From contig CM042685.1 in the NCBI GenBank assembly GCA_023614405.1, positions 234,773,661 through 234,837,660 on the forward strand: a stretch of 64,000 nt of DNA. Direction: 5' to 3'. The stretch comes from Avena insularis. Taxonomy: Eukaryota > Streptophyta > Magnoliopsida > Poales > Poaceae. The notes below the pieces were generated by a model. The model was not told the origin of the DNA. It was given only the letters and a program-made list of their open reading frames with translations, and made no database searches. The translations under genes were made by a program, and so were the position numbers. Every line of letters starts with the position of its first letter. Position 1 is the stretch's first letter. Shown piece after piece: positions 21,623-32,644 of the stretch.

Positions 21623-21825
21623 GTAAGATACACATCAATAACATGTATATCGGATATACCTTTCTTCTTGATGTTGTTGTTCTTTATATACACCAAGTAC
21701 TTAGGGGAATTCCGCTTCTAGTGACCTTCTCCCTTGCAGTAAAAGCACTCAGTATCAGGCTTAGGCCCAGCCTTGGTCTTCTTCGCCGGCGCGGTATCTT
21801 TCTTACCGCCCTTCTTGAAGTCTCC
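21623..21825 (-). repeat. Duplicated 203-bp Copia1 gag flank after the Gypsy2 5' LTR
   Basis: It is gap-free against 27034-27236, with 17 differences by eye. On the minus strand it encodes the gag zinc knuckle region, TECFYCKGEGH, still with both leading Cys, whereas the 27-kb copy reads CFNIKGEGH. It joins Gypsy internal sequence at GTTGCTACCATG. Confidence 0.85.
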
Positions 21826-21871
21826 TCTAGTTGCTACCATGGTTGGTGTTGTTCCAATCACTATGTCACCT

Positions 21872-22699
21872 ATGGAAAGGATCTTTACTTTCAAACAAGG
21901 AAGTGAATAGAGTTTCAAAGAAGCTTGGTCTAGAATTTCTGATTTACAAGGAAAAACTGAGCCTAACATGTGTCTAGGCCTTGTTATTAGCAATTTATTC
22001 CATGGTCTTGCTCTTTGTTATAGATATGCTTTGGATGATGCAGTTGGGAGAGATATTTTTCAATGTAATGAGAATGAAGCTTTGGATGCCATAAACAAGT
22101 TGATTACAATTTATAATATGCCTAGCAAGTCTAATTCTTCCTTTATAAACATGTATGCTAGGTTGAACACTCTTGAGACCCGTACAGTTTCTTTGAAAGA
22201 TTGCTATAACATGCTTAGAGAACACCATGATTATGTTCCAATAAATTCCGAGCCTTCAAATTGGTTTCCCACAATAAAAGTTGCTATAAACAGTGAAACT
22301 TTTAATGCTCGTTTTGATATCATGTCTGAATTTTGTCTTATGCCTAAAGATATCTATGAGTCTTTAAATCTTTGTGGACTTTCTGAAGGAGGAGAAGAAA
22401 TATATATTACCAATAATGCAACTTTATTACCCATTGGAATAGCTGAAGGTGTGTTTACAAAAATCTTAGGGAAAGTGGTGTCTACTGATTATCTTGTTAT
22501 TGAATATGTAGGAAAAGGACAAATCACACTTGGAAGATCCCTTTTGAAACACCTTGGAGCAATAATAGATGTGGGAAAAGGCATTATTTATTTTGATTAT
22601 CCAATAAGCAATCATACATTCCCTAAAGATAAGAAGAAAGGTAAGAAAGGTAGGAGCAAGAAAGTTGATGTTAATGCTTCTTCATTTGAAAATACTTGA
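21872..22699 (+). pseudogene. Gypsy2 short Gag/protease-like ORF, one in-frame stop
   Basis: ATG at 21872, stop TAG at 21908-21910, then open to 22699. Order: FKEAWSRI Gag-like helix, ALDAINKLITIYNMPSKSNS, LNTLETRTVSLKDCYNMLRE, ETFNARFDIMSEFCLMPKDI, IEYVGKGQITLGRSLLKHLG and a Lys-rich tail with KKKGKKGRSKK. It is the best preserved copy of the protein at 2719. It aligns to the Gypsy4 Gag-PR, where the protease reads CDIGASSSAIP. Here the D-x-G Gly is Met. The basic tail could bind RNA. No CCHC knuckle and no polymerase are present. Confidence 0.72.
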
Positions 22700-22713
22700 T
22701 TCTTGCTTATTGT

Positions 22714-22761
22714 GCCTAACTTAAAGGCATTAAAGAATAGTACTTTTTGGGAGATAACCCA
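22714..22761 (+). promoter_or_regulatory. Conserved 48-nt block (Gypsy2 copy)
   Basis: It starts 14 nt after the ORF stop. Three or four substitutions from the Gypsy1 copy, no indel. Confidence 0.6.
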
Positions 22762-23394
22762 ATAGTTTTCTTGAGTCTTGGAAGTTATTACTTCTGTAGT
22801 AACCTATCCTTATCCTTTTTGTTTGATTTTTGTGCCAAGAATAACCTCTAATGAGAGGGAAGTAAGATTTGGGGAGTTGCTATCCCAAAATAGATATTTG
22901 TGCTCCACTGTATAAATTCTTGAAAAATTTCTATAAGTCGGCTTGATCTGTAATTTTCTGAATAAATCCCCCAGGTTGTTAGCAAACTTTCGTTAGTTCA
23001 ACACTTTTTTATTTGAGCAACACAAGGTCTTTGAAAAAATCGGTTTCTTACCTGCTGGTCTGTTTTGATGGATTTCTGCCATTATTTGCATTTGCTTCTT
23101 ATTGATTTATTTTTGAGTTCTTTTTGGGTGAATTGAGCTTTTTGAAGAAGTTGCTACAGAAGCTTGTGTCTTTAGTGAAAGTTGTGCTGTTTTGTAACCA
23201 AACCCAAAGGTCTATTATCTTTCGAATGCACTAATGTTGCTAATGAAGATTGTGTGAAGTTTTGTATGAAGGAAAATGTTGAGGTGTAAGGAAAGAATGA
23301 TGTAATGAGATGCAGAATGGACAAAAGATCAAGCTTGGGGATGCCACCCCATGTCACCCCAAGAAATATTCAAGAGGTACAAGCGTTAAAGCTT

Positions 23395-23415
23395 GGGGAT
23401 GCCCAAGGCATCCCC
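23395..23415 (+). promoter_or_regulatory. Perfect 9-bp hairpin (Gypsy2)
   Basis: GGGGATGCC, loop CAA, GGCATCCCC, preceded by AAAGCTT and followed by TTCTTCATCAATAAA. Confidence 0.72.
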
Positions 23416-24528
23416 TTCTTCATCAATAAAAATCTCAGGTCTTTCTAGACACTTCATTTTTATTGTTTCATGCACTGTTGTGTTGTTTTTGAAGAGTCTT
23501 AGTTTTTGTTTTTGGTTTTTTGGTTTGCTTAGTTTGCTTTAATATAGTAGTTTGGACCCCTGTTTTCGCCATGTTGTTTCAAATAAGTTGATTGGTGTTG
23601 GAAAGGAGTAGGAAGTTCTTGCTTTAGTAGTACAAGAAGGAGCTTGCTTTGACTATGACTTAGACTTTAGCATGTCATGCTAGATGTTGTTTTGACCTTA
23701 TGCTTAGTGATTACTGTTGTAGCATGACTTGTTACAAACAATTAGGATTGCTTAATGTGCCTTGAAAGAATCATGCGTTGTTTTAGCATACAAAAGCATA
23801 GTATTGTGGTATTCTCCTTTGATGCTTTGTTTGGGTTGACTTGGCACATGCTCACACCATGTTATGACTATGAACCAGTCACCTTAGCCATTATGATTAT
23901 TTAGTTTTTGACTTGTGGTACCACTTTATGCTTTGATTAGTAAAGTTTTGTCGCTCTGTATGATTATGGCCATTATTGCTCTCTTAGTTGGTCGTTTCCA
24001 GTCTTTTGCTAGCCTCCACTTGTATGAGTAAGCTCTACTCATGCATCCAACTCCCAACAAACCAAGTTATTCCAAAGTGTCCACTATAAATTCCTATGCA
24101 TGGTGTGTTACACCATTCCAAGTATATTGTTGTTTCATCTACCTTCCAATTAAAAAAGTCACTTTGTTATGTGAAAAATTAGTGATTAAAGCTCTCATAA
24201 ACTTGATGGCACACTTTATTTTCTTGCCCCTAATAAACTTGAACCATTGTGTCATCTATGTTGTATATGCTTGCACTTATACGTTGGGATTAGCAGAACC
24301 GTGCTGCCACGGGGAACGCTTTGAACACCTGTAAATATCTACCCAGTTGATATAATGCTCTTTTGTTTATGGATTCCCTCGGTGTGAAATGAAAGGGGGA
24401 CTTGTTAGTCCATGGAGTTATGTATGTGTGTTAGAGAAACACCTGGGCCGCTAGCCTAAGCCATGCCTAATCATGGTGGAAGCTTGCAGCATCACCATAG
24501 TGAGCAATCTATGAACCATTCTTCTTAT

Positions 24529-24602
24529 AAAAAAAGAGATAGAAAAAAACAAATTGAGAAAAAGAAAAAAGATGAGAAAAGAGGAAAGAGAGAAAAAAGA
24601 AC
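24529..24602 (+). repeat. Purine-rich tract
   Basis: About 74 nt of almost only A and G (AAAAGAGATAG, AAAAAGAAAAAAGATGAG, GAGGAAAGAGAG). The matching tract in Gypsy3 is at 45544-45603. Gypsy1 lacks it at 5360. Confidence 0.75.
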
Positions 24603-25465
24603 CATTTTCCCATGGTAAATAAGAAGATAGTTGAGATGCTCATTGTATGTCTGCCTTGTCATTTTGATATTGGATAGATCATGTATCATGTGCAAGGGGT
24701 ACCCCATTGGCGGTTCTCTATGATACACATGTACTTACTATGACAAGAACTTACCGGTGACTAAAGTTGAGTACCATGAGGAGCGGCCCTCGTACTCAAG
24801 GGACATGAGATTGCCAACTTATACTTTGTCAAGCATATACTCCATAGTTTGTTCACTTTAACCTTAATCACTTCAAGATTCTTATGATAGGGGTAATAGA
24901 TGGAAGCTAACAAGTACCATAATTTTTGGAAGCTCTTTATGAGACTTGAAATCCCTGCTTCCCTTTATGAAGGGTCTTTCTTCCACTATTATATTGAGTC
25001 TCCACCTTATATCCTTAGGCACCAATTAAGAGAGCATAGTTGCCATTCTTAGTTCTATGTGCATTGTCCTAAAACTTATCGATTGATCCATAATGTTGAT
25101 ATGGCTTGTTCTTGAACTATTTGTATCTTGTCACTCTTATGAACTTTGAAGGTGTCATATGCATTTATTGCTACTCCATGAGGGACAAGCTGAATGCCAC
25201 TATGTTATGTTTTCTGTATGTGAAACAAACAAACAAACAAACGTATTTCAATGCATTGTTATTCATGATATTTGTTTGTATCCTTTCATGTTGCATGCAT
25301 AGTTACTTTGTCTTATTGTTAGAACTTCTTCTTTCATGCTCATGTTTAGAGTACTTAGATCCTAGCTTTCAATGCTTGCAAATGGTTTGATCTTGATTGT
25401 GATGGTGCATGTCACCTCAAAAATTATTGTTTTTATCACTTACCTACTCGAGGACGAGCAGGAGT

Positions 25466-25481
25466 TAAGCTTGGGGATGCT
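25466..25481 (+). other. Gypsy2 polypurine tract
   Basis: AAGCTTGGGGATGC lies next to the 3' LTR TGATACGTCG. The same motif opens the internal hairpins. Confidence 0.75.
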
Positions 25482-27033
25482 TGATACGTCGTAAACATAT
25501 CTATAATTTTTTATGTTCCATGCTTATTTAGTATCTTCTTTTCTTTGCTTTGTCTACACTTTGAGGTATTTTTATATGTTTTCTAGGACTAACCTATTAA
25601 CAAGATGCCATAGTGCCAGTTGCTTGTTTTCTGTTGTTTTTGGTTCCAGAAAAGTCAGAAAATGAATATTCTCAGAATTGGACGGGATAAAAGCCAAAGT
25701 CAATATTTCACCGAGGAGAACACGGAGGCAGAAGAAGAGACGAAGGAGGGTCGAGGGCCACACCGGCCACACGGCCAGCCTGGCAGCGCACTGGGGTGCG
25801 GCCGCCTCGGGCACCCCCTCGGTCTCCCCCTTCGCCTATAAGAAGCCCCTAATACCTAAATCCTAAGTACTCGATAAATCTTCCACGAAACAGTCCCTAG
25901 TTGCCGCCACCATTGTCCCTAGATCGGGGGATCTGAAGCTCTTCCCGGCACCCTACCGGAGGGGAGAGATCATCCCGGAGGCCTTCTTCATCACCATGCC
26001 AGCCTCCGGTATGATGTGTGAGTAGTTCCACCTTGGACTATGGGTCCATACAGTAGCTAGATGGTTGTTTCTCCTCCCTATCATGTTTAGATCCTGTGAG
26101 CTCCGTTCATGATCAAGGTCATATTTGTAATCATGCATGTTGTGTTTGTGGGGATTCGATAGATATTGAGATTACTATGTCAGATTGATTAATGATTCTA
26201 TCTTGTTGATTCTATCATGTCTATGTTGTTTGAGATCTTGCATGCTCTCCGTTTCTAGTAGCTATCTTGGCCAAGTAGATGCTAGTGACTCCAAGAGGGG
26301 CTATTTATGCTCGATAGTGGGTTCATGCCTCTATTGAATCTGGGGAAGTGACAAAAATCTCTAAGGTTGTAGATGTTTTGTTGCTACTAGGGAGAAAACA
26401 ACAATCTCTTGTTCATGGAACAATTGTATTGTTTACTTTACACACTTTGCTTAAAGCAGTTATCTGTTGCTTGCAACTTAATACTGGAGGGGTTCGGATG
26501 ATAACCTGAAGGTGGATTACTAGTCATAGATGCAGTTGGATGGCGGTCTATGTATATTGTTGTAATTCTCAATCAAGTTTCATAGGATCAGGAATGTATA
26601 GTATTGCATTGTTATGCCTTGCTCTATCCTATCAATTGCCCCGCTGTAATTTATTTACCTAGCATGTTGTGTTGTTTATCTTAAGGCGAACACCTCTAGT
26701 GAACTGTGGACCCTAGTCCAATCTTTACCATTGATACATCTTCCACTGTTACTGTTTACTTTCTGCAAGCCACCATTGCCTTCCACACCATACGTTTAAT
26801 CCTTTGTTTTCAGCAAACCTGTGAGATTGACAACCTCACTGTTTGTTGGGGCAAAGTCTTAAGTTTGTGTTGTGCAGGTTTCGAAGTTGCTAGCAACGCC
26901 TTTGAGTCATTTCCTTCTTCCTACTGGTTCGATAACCTTGGTTTCTTTTTTAGGGAAGACTTGCTGTTGTGCTCATCATACCTTCCTCTTGGGGTTTCCC
27001 AACGAAGCTCTATAGTGATCTGAGCCGCCATCA
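25482..27033 (+). repeat. Gypsy2 3' LTR
   Basis: It starts TGATACGTCG and ends GCCATCA, followed by TTAAG and Copia1 gag. Confidence 0.88.
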
Positions 27034-27907
27034 TTAAGATACAAATCAATAACATGTATATCGGATATACCTTTCTTCTTGATGTTGTCGTTCTTCAGAT
27101 CCGCCAAGTACTTAGGGCAATTCCACTTCCTGTGACCTTCTCCCTTGATGTTAAAGCACTCAGTATCAGGCTTAGGCCCAGCCTTGGTCTTCTTCGCCGA
27201 CGCGGTAGCTTTCTTACCGCCCTTCTTGAAGTTTCCATTTTTCTTAGGCTTGCCTTGCTTCTTGAAATTGGTGGTCTTATTGACCATCAACACTTGGTGC
27301 TCTTTCTTGATCCCCACTTCTGCAGACTTCAACATAGAGAAGAGTTCTGGCAACGTCTTATCCATGCGCTGCATGTTGTAGTTTATCACAAAGTTCTTGT
27401 AACTTGGTGGTAGTGATTGGAGGACACGGTGAATCCCCAACGCATTATGAATTATTATGCCCAAACTCTGGAGCTTATTAGCGTGCCCAGACATCTTAAG
27501 CACATGCTCACTGACGGAGCTGCCTTCCCCATCTTACAGTTAAAGAACTGTTCAGAAGCTTCATAACTCTCAACTGCCGCGTGAGCCTCAAATATCATTT
27601 TGAGTTCACGGACAATATCATGTGGGTCAAAGTTCTCAAACCTCTTTTGAAGCTCCGATTCCAAACCATACAAGATAGCACACTTAACCGTGGAGTACTG
27701 ATTCTTCCGAGTACGGAAAACCATTTTCTAATCATCGGTAGCATCTTCTGCATGTGGGTCACCTAGCGGTGCATCCGGCACATAGGTCAACTGACCAACA
27801 TTTAGGACAATCATCAAATTGCGGAACCAATCCGCGATGTTGCTTCCATTGTTTTTCAACTTTTCTTTCTCTAGGAACACATTAAAATTGATGGTAGGGG
27901 CCGCCAT
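27034..27907 (-). pseudogene. Copia1 gag
   Basis: ATG at 27907 (minus) opens MAAPTINFNVFLEKEKL and DWFRNLMIVLNVGQLTYVPD. A stop occurs near 27730, then FRTRKNQYSTVKCAILYGLE and FENFDPHDIVRELKMIF. A frameshift lies near 27500, then LQSLPPSYKNFVINYNMQRM, a Lys-rich linker and a zinc knuckle written CFNIKGEGHRKWNCP, in which the second Cys is lost. It normally forms the virus-like particle and binds RNA. It ends at Gypsy2 within the linker to protease. Confidence 0.88.
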
Positions 27908-28671
27908 TGATCTACAACATATTTACAATAGTTTAGACTTAGTTTATGACAAATTGAGTTCTAATTAATAGTTAAATTAATCTAGGTGAACTCCCACTCA
28001 AAAGAACATCCCTCACATTGTTTTAGTGATCACACGAACCAAATCCACTACATCAAAACTGATCATCATGAGAGATGATGTAGCTTCAAAGGCGAACAAT
28101 CAACATGTTCATCATATCTACTATATGACTCATGCTTTACCTTTCGGTGATCCGTGTTCCGAGACCATGTTTGTAAATTCTAGGCTCGTCAAGATCAAAC
28201 CTTAGTTTCTGCATGAGAAAAACTGGCTTGCTCTCATTGTATACACTCACAGAATCTAACACACCCGATCATCACGTGGTGCTTCGAAACAAAGAGTCTT
28301 GGCAATGGTGCCTACTAAGGATGAACACTTTATAACTTGATATTTTTGTGAGAGGGATCATCTTATAATGCTACCGTCAAGAACTAATCAATACAAGATG
28401 CATAATAGGATTAACATCACGTGCAATTCAAAATATGTGATATGATATGGCCTTTCTTCTTGTGCTTCAGATCTCCATCTTCAAGCACGAACATGATCTC
28501 CATCATCACCGGCATGGCGTCAAGGTCAATGGAACCTCTCCATGGGTGTCGTCCACCAGCATCAACTATTACAACTACTTTGAATAATAGACACACATGT
28601 CTTAATGAAATTTAAAAGACAGCCATAAGGCTCCTGCCGGTTGCCGACTTGCAATAAGGAACATTGCATAC

Positions 28672-29963
28672 TAAAGGAAATATGCCCTAGAGGCAATCAT
28701 AGAGATGATTATATTTCTTATGTATCCATGAGTTGTTGTAATGTTCCTTGAATATCCATATCAGGCAACTTGTATTGATTGGCAATTATGTGAATTGTTT
28801 GTGAAACTCTTTACTTGTATGGTTATTTAATAGTTGTCCCTAGTCGGATTTCATGTGAGGACACACATGAATATTAGACTAGCACATCTAATGGTTGATG
28901 ACTATGTTTCGCAAGTCATAGACATGGAGATGTCAAACCAATGATGTGGACACATGTTATGAACATGGGGTTGGACTGGCCCAACTTGAGACTGGCAATT
29001 AGTTGCAGCTCTCTCTCTACACATCGTGTATGTTTTGTCCTTAGACCTGAGATTGTCGCATGTACTTGATATGTGGATCGACCTACTTTGGGGCTATCAA
29101 ACACTGCTCCGTAACTGGGTAGTTATAAAGGTAGCTTTCGGGTTTGTCCTGAAGTATGCTGCAAGGCATGGTCAATCAAGATGGGATTTGCCCTCTCTAC
29201 TTGAGAGAGATATCTCTGGGCCCCTCGAGTGATCGGATCCAAAATGCATGGCCGTGCTACATATGGTTAAGAGTTAACCTAGTAAAGGGATTCCGAATCA
29301 TAGTATCGAGAAAGGGAGGTCAGTTTGGAGCTAGACCAAATATCTTGAGGCAAAGGGAAAGACATGTACTAAACCTTGTGATGGTTTGGCCAATATGATC
29401 TTTGTATGCGTTTAGGAGTTGGCACATCTTGCTAGAGGCCGCTACCAACTATTGATAGAATAAGTGTATTCGTGTCATGTCTATATGTATATGAACCTAT
29501 AGGGTCACACACTTAAGGGTCTGGAAGCCTAATGAGGATTGGATCCGAATTAGACCAGGCTTATGCTACTAATGGGCTGCTAATGTAGAAGCCCACTAGG
29601 GACGTCTATATAAGAGAGGGTGGGGCGAGCTAACCAGAGTTAGAACATTCTACTCAGTCGCCACCCCTCATGCCTGTGTTGCATGCGCGGACCTAGCAGT
29701 CTGGTGTCTGACGCTTCCACCTTGTACGTGCGGATAACTCGGAGGTGCTGTATCTGTGTCACTTGGACGAGCCACGCAAGGGGAGCTGCTCGTGGGACGA
29801 GGACAAGGAGGAGACGTAGAACGTCTGCACTGCCTCGACATGCTTCATCAAATTCCGCAACTACGCGTCTAGTGGTAATCCCTTGATCTATGACAACAGC
29901 ATTCCTGGTTTACGCGGTAGAAAATTTTGATTTGCGCTAGTGTAGCCTACCCGTATCCCTTCA
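28672..29963 (+). mobile_element. Solo Copia LTR (1292 bp)
   Basis: It starts TAAAGGAAATATGCCCTAGAG (Angela/BARE-like LTR opening, TG changed to TA) and ends CCCTTCA. It is flanked by a perfect target duplication CATAC at 28667-28671 and 29964-29968. CTATATAAG at 29606-29614 fits its TATA box, so it points opposite to Copia1. Confidence 0.88.
29600..29618 (+). promoter_or_regulatory. TATA box of the solo Copia LTR
   Basis: GTCTATATAAGAGAGGG, in the usual place about 350 bp before the LTR end. Confidence 0.6.
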
Positions 29964-30384
29964 CATACATCATATATAATCACAATCATGGCCATATCAC
30001 ATCACAGCACACCCCTGCAAAACAAAGTTAGACGCCTCTAATTTTCTTTGCATATTTTACGTGGTTTGGGGCTTTCAATAAGTATCGTTTTAACTTACGA
30101 ACAAGAACCACAACGTTGATGCTTGAACTATCAAGTGCCTGTTGTAAATTGAATCTTTACTATTATGGGAGAGACAGACACCCGCAAAGCCACTTATGCA
30201 ATACAAGTTGCATGTTGAGCGTGGAGCAAGTCTAATGAACGATGTCATGTAAGGTTTGCCCGGGCCACTTCATCCCACCATACCGCAAGATGCAAAGTAC
30301 ACAAAAAGCAATTGATAATAAAAGCACCACCGCCCACAATGACCATTGTGTTCTACTCGTGCAAAAGATTTACATATAGACACG

Positions 30385-30396
30385 GCTCTGATACCA
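30385..30396 (-). other. Copia1 primer-binding site (tRNA-iMet)
   Basis: The minus strand reads TGGTATCAGAGC one base after the LTR end CCCCTACA. Confidence 0.92.
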
Positions 30397-30397
30397 C

Positions 30398-32231
30398 TGT
30401 AGGGGTTCATAGCATGGAAAACAAAAAAATCTACCACATGAACACACACAAGCCAAGATCTATCTACTAGATTGTAGCAACGAGTCGATTAGAGTACTCA
30501 CCCTTGAAGATTCCAAAGTGGTTAACGAGAGCAGATTCTCGTGGGTGATGTAGTCGTAAACTTGCCAATCTCAAGGTCGCGTAGGATATCCTTCTAACGC
30601 TGCGTTTCGGTAGCGCTCCCGCAGTCGGTCACACGTTCAGTACTTGATGAATACCTTCCTCTCCCTTGTTCCAGTAGGCAGTGGAGGTTGTAGTTCTCTC
30701 CTCGTGATTCCGGCAGCACGACGACGTGGTGTTAGAGTTAGAGGAGAAATCCCGCAGGGCTTCGCCTTAAGCCGGAGAGGGTTATGGTGGAGTAGTAGGG
30801 TTCCCCATCATATAGGGTTTAGAAGCCGGAGAGGAGGAGGTAGGCCAGCGGCACGGCGGCGGCGGCTAGGTGGAGTGGGGCTTGTGGTGGTCTTTGGGGG
30901 GCACCCCTCCTCTATGTATGAGAGGGAGGGGCCGCTAGGAAGAGGGGAGTTTGAATCCTTCCCCAACTCCCTCTCCTACTAGGCGCGTGGTGGAGGGAGA
31001 GAAGGATTCTCTCCTTCCTCCACCAGGAAACATTGTCCCAGTTTGACTTTTCAAACTTGCCTTTTGACTTCCAATTTTGGAGTTTAATTTCTTTCTTTCA
31101 AATGCCCAGCCAAGTGACCTAGGACATGATGCAATCATTCCACTTAGTCATGACACATTCATGTACCCATCCCCTTCCGGTCTGGTGATCCTTATAGACC
31201 CTTCTAGATCATTCTGGTGAAAACACCGGAATCATTCCCGAACTCCGGAATTGGACTTTACTTATATGAATCTTATTCTCCGGATCTTCTCGTGATATCC
31301 CGGATCCCATCTAAGGCTCTGAACAACATTCAGTTTTCCTACTTACATTCCATATCTACTTAACAACCTAGAATCCTTAAGTGTGTCTCCCTACGGTTCG
31401 TGAATTATGCAGACATGATCGAGACTCTTCTCCGATCAATAACCAATAGAGGAATCTGGAAATTCATATGGCTCCCACATATTTCTATGATTACTTTGCG
31501 ACCAAACGAACTATTTCCATACGATACCAATTTTCCTTTGTCTCGCGATATTTTACTTATCCGAGGTTTGATCGTCGGTATGTATGCATACCTAGTTCAA
31601 CCTCGTTACCGATAAGTACTCTTTACTAGTTCTTGTGATATGTGATCCCTTGTGAGACAGTCACATGCTTGCAAGATAATTTGATGACATTCCACCGAGA
31701 GGACCTAGAGTATATATATCCGTCATATGGATGGACAAATCCCACTCTTGATCCATGTGCCTCAACACATACTTTCCGAACACTCAACGCCACCTTTATA
31801 TCCACCCAGTTACGGTGTGGTGTTTGATGTCATCAAAGTATCCATCCGGTGATGGTGATTAGCACGATCTCATGGTTGAAGGAATTAGGTTACTATGTAT
31901 CAAAAAGCTTATAGCAAATGAACTAATAAAATGACTTGATCTTTATGCTACTCTTATCTATAGGAGTATGTCCATCATACCATTCTCCTAAATATATGAT
32001 ATTGTTGTTAACAACATCTCAATGTTCATGATCCGAAAACCACGCTCATCTATTAACCAACAAGCTAGTATTATAAAGAGGCTTTACTAGGGACTCTAAT
32101 TAGTTTACAAATCACACAAGTATTAATGTTTCCGGTTAATATAATTATAGCATGAATGTAAACATTTATCATAAACACAAAGATATAATAATAACTACTT
32201 TTATTATTGCCTCTAGGGAATATCTCCAATA
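30398..32231 (-). repeat. Copia1 5' LTR
   Basis: The minus strand starts TATTGGAGATATTCCC, then TAGAGGCAATAATAA, and ends CCCCTACA next to the PBS, about 1834 bp. The usual TG start is probably mutated to TA. The beginning resembles the Copia2 3' LTR at 49812. Confidence 0.87.
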
Positions 32232-32644
32232 GTTTTGTGTTGAATTTTTTTGACAGGGAATAGAGGAACATCACACCAAGAGAAATCCAAGGATGGTGAA
32301 AACCATAAGCTTGGGGATGCCAAAAGGCACCCCATTGAATCCACTCAACTCTCGGTTTGCAAACCTCTAAACTTTGTTTTTGAGCAACATAGAACTATCG
32401 TAGAAACTTGGAGCTTATGTTTTATCTTGTTACCTTTGTTTTGCAATAAAAATACCACCACCATTATTATAAAATGCTTATGACCAGCTACTAAAAAGAA
32501 GCTCTACCTTAATGAGATTAAAACTGAAAAGAATACCATGGAATAAATTAAAAAGGGGAGATAAAAACAAAAGCTTAAATTCATGTTATGTTTAGTTCTT
32601 AAGCTCAAGTACTTGATATGAAGCATGATCTGTTTTATGACTAT
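32232..32644 (+). mobile_element. Fragment of another Gypsy noncoding 3' region
   Basis: It contains AAGCTTGGGGATGCC followed by a near-hairpin (GGGGATGCC, AAAA, GGCACCCC) at 32313-32333, as in the Gypsy1-3 noncoding regions. The remaining text does not align to them by eye. It is bounded by Copia1 and Gypsy3, and both edges are probably insertion or deletion points. Confidence 0.5.

Larger units (their letters stand above)
22762..25465 (+). other. Gypsy2 noncoding 3' internal region
   Basis: Collinear with 3602-6213. It contains the hairpin 23395-23415, PPT-like AAGCTTGGGGATGCC at 23331 and 23390, a purine tract at 24529-24602 and an AAAC run near 25222. No supportable ORF. Confidence 0.7.
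20072..27033 (+). mobile_element. Gypsy2: non-autonomous Gypsy inserted between Copia1 gag and protease
   Basis: LTRs 20072-21622 and 25482-27033 (1551 and 1552 bp) belong to the Gypsy1 family. The left flank is GCAAG and the right flank TTAAG (GTAAG in the duplicated flank at 21623), consistent with a mutated 5-bp duplication. The 5' leader and PBS are absent. In their place after the 5' LTR is a 203-bp copy of the Copia1 gag flank. The internal part is a Gag/PR-like ORF and a long noncoding region. Confidence 0.88.
27908..30384 (-). other. Copia1 5' leader, with a nested solo LTR
   Basis: AT-rich, without ORFs, between the PBS and the gag ATG. Without the LTR insertion at 28672-29963 it is about 1.2 kb, a usual leader length for Angela/BARE-like elements. 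Confidence 0.7.
1..32231 (-). mobile_element. Copia1: minus-strand Ty1/copia element, heavily nested, left end outside the window
   Basis: The parts lie in the right order for one minus-strand Copia: 5' LTR 30398-32231, iMet PBS 30385-30396, leader 27908-30384, gag 27034-27907, protease to RT 17337-20071, and the RNase H C-terminus 1-149. Each gap is filled by a recognisable insertion: Gypsy1 plus CACTA, Gypsy2, and a solo LTR. Removing Gypsy2 with one copy of its target duplication rejoins gag to protease in frame, which supports the single-element reading. The domain order gag-PR-INT-RT-RNase H and the LTR sequence point to the Angela/BARE group (inference). All coding parts carry stops or frameshifts, so it is dead. 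About 48 codons of RNase H are missing between 17337 and 149. Confidence 0.85.
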
